Part shown: positions 4,852 through 5,268 of the stretch, one piece after another
Numbering within the stretch: the first letter of the stretch is position 1
Layout of the letters: each line of letters begins with the position of its first letter
Assembly: GCA_026225435.1 (NCBI GenBank)
Contig: JAMFST010001144.1
Location: 1-5,268 of the forward strand
Direction of reading: 5' to 3'
From: Labilithrix luteola
GTDB lineage: Bacteria > Myxococcota_A > Polyangia > Polyangiales > Polyangiaceae
DNA: 5,268 bases
Program-made: the position numbers and the translations under genes
Notes under the pieces: model-generated
Told to the model about the DNA's origin: nothing
Database searches by the model: none
Seen by the model: only the letters and a program-made list of their open reading frames with translations

Positions 4852-5268
4852 GTGCTCATGCGCGACTCCCGAGTCGCTCGGCCATGGCTCAACGCCCACG
4901 TCACGCTGCCGGCGCGCTTTCCCGGTATCGATACCGTCTTTCTCCACGTGACGTCGTTTGCCGAGCAGCGCTTCCCGCGCGTGCCGAACACCACCCACCG
5001 GCCCGACGCCGTCGACGAGATTCACGGGATCCCGCAAGCCTCGTTCAAGTCGCTCGCCGACCTGCAGGTGTTCATCGACGCGGCGGCCGTGCAGTGGGAG
5101 GACGCGGCGAACTTCATCGGCGAGGAGATCGACTACCGCAGCATGGAGCCGCGCCGCCGGGCTCCTCAAGCTCCAGTCGCACCTCTTCGAGCCGGTGGAG
5201 AACACGCTCGAGTCTCCTGGCGTGCGGAAGTTCAAGCCGCTCGAGCGTCAGTACCAGGCGTGCGTCGA
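4852..5268 (+). CDS. EthD-like dimeric alpha/beta-barrel protein, 3' partial, with an apparent frameshift near 5150
   Basis: From GTG 4852 (alternative ATG 4858) frame 1 stays open to the window edge. Residues about 52-95 (DAVDEIHG at 52-59, then SFKSLADLQVFIDAAAVQWE at 64-83 and DAANFIGEEID at 84-94) resemble the strand-helix-strand end of EthD/dimeric alpha-beta-barrel domains, which usually read D-x-x-x-E-x-x-F-x-S-x-x-x-L then D-E-A-x-F-I. Such small proteins act in catabolic or polyketide pathways, often without a known reaction. After about residue 98 frame 1 becomes an unlikely proline/arginine/alanine run. Frame 2 from about 5153 instead reads AAGLLKLQSHLFEPVENTLE and SPGVRKFKPLERQYQACV, a natural protein sequence with high-GC codon use. 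The real product therefore probably switches frame by skipping one base around 5146-5161, or the gene is disrupted, or the sequence has an extra base. Family assignment is moderate to low because only part is visible. Confidence 0.5.
   Translation, partial: MLMRDSRVARPWLNAHVTLPARFPGIDTVFLHVTSFAEQRFPRVPNTTHRPDAVDEIHGIPQASFKSLADLQVFIDAAAVQWEDAANFIGEEIDYRSMEPRRRAPQAPVAPLRAGGEHARVSWRAEVQAARASVPGVRR
5146..5161 (+). other. Apparent single-base (+1) frame change inside the EthD-like gene
   Basis: Upstream, frame 1 encodes IDYRSME in good codons; downstream, frame 2 encodes GLLKLQSHLFEPVENTLE. The switch falls in the GC-rich stretch GAGCCGCGCCGCCGGG, where removing one base restores one continuous frame to the window end. 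This GC-rich, internally repetitive tract is a common place for sequencing or assembly errors. No typical programmed +1 signal (slippery codon followed by a stop codon) is present. Confidence 0.65.

Noticed and set aside
4923..4936. 14-bp perfect palindrome CGGTATCGATACCG inside the EthD-like gene, partly similar to the operator core
   Set aside because: It shares only the short GTATCGA string with the operator and falls in ordinary coding sequence (G-I-D-T-V). It is probably chance unless a motif scan shows real similarity.
1..5268. tRNA, rRNA, CRISPR array, transposase or insertion-sequence ends
   Set aside because: No tRNA/rRNA-like sequence, regularly spaced repeats, transposase motifs or terminal inverted repeats with target duplications were seen in reading both strands.

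Overview
The window is a compact, GC-rich (roughly two-thirds G+C by eye), almost gap-free bacterial segment with six recognisable genes, two of them cut by the window edges. Codon third positions are strongly G/C. This and the gene content suggest a soil-type high-GC bacterium, for example a Myxococcota, other proteobacterial or actinobacterial lineage. That placement is inference; nothing in the sequence fixes it.

Layout: (1) 2-157 (+) is the C-terminal tail of an HxlR-type winged-helix regulator. It converges with (2) 176-1858 (-), a 560-residue thiamine-diphosphate enzyme of the acetolactate synthase/decarboxylase superfamily. (3) 1855-2871 (-) is a 338-residue 2-oxoglutarate/Fe(II) oxygenase of the isopenicillin-N-synthase fold, and (4) 2894-3523 (-) is a 209-residue TetR-family regulator. 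Genes 4-3-2 read in that order on the minus strand with a 22-nt gap and then a 4-nt ATGA overlap, so they look like one operon. Divergently, (5) 3627-4844 (+) encodes a 405-residue alpha/beta hydrolase of the FrsA/2,6-dihydroxypseudooxynicotine-hydrolase/Ayg1 type. It is followed after 7 nt by (6) 4852-5268 (+), an EthD-like protein that appears to change reading frame near position 5150 and runs off the window.

The most striking structure is the 103-bp region between the TetR gene and the hydrolase gene. Almost all of it is an imperfect 77-bp inverted repeat centred on base 3570, with 28 of 38 arm positions pairing. It contains a near-perfect 26-bp palindrome next to the hydrolase start and a degenerate copy next to the TetR start, 51 bp apart. 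This is the pattern expected if the TetR protein represses itself (and hence the oxygenase/ThDP operon) and the hydrolase/EthD operon through paired operators.

Taken together, the window reads as a small-molecule metabolic module: two divergent operons under one TetR-type ligand sensor, with an oxygenase, a ThDP C-C bond enzyme, a C-C/ester hydrolase and a small barrel protein. The substrate cannot be read from the sequence. The module could be catabolic (aromatic or heterocyclic compounds) or part of specialised metabolism.
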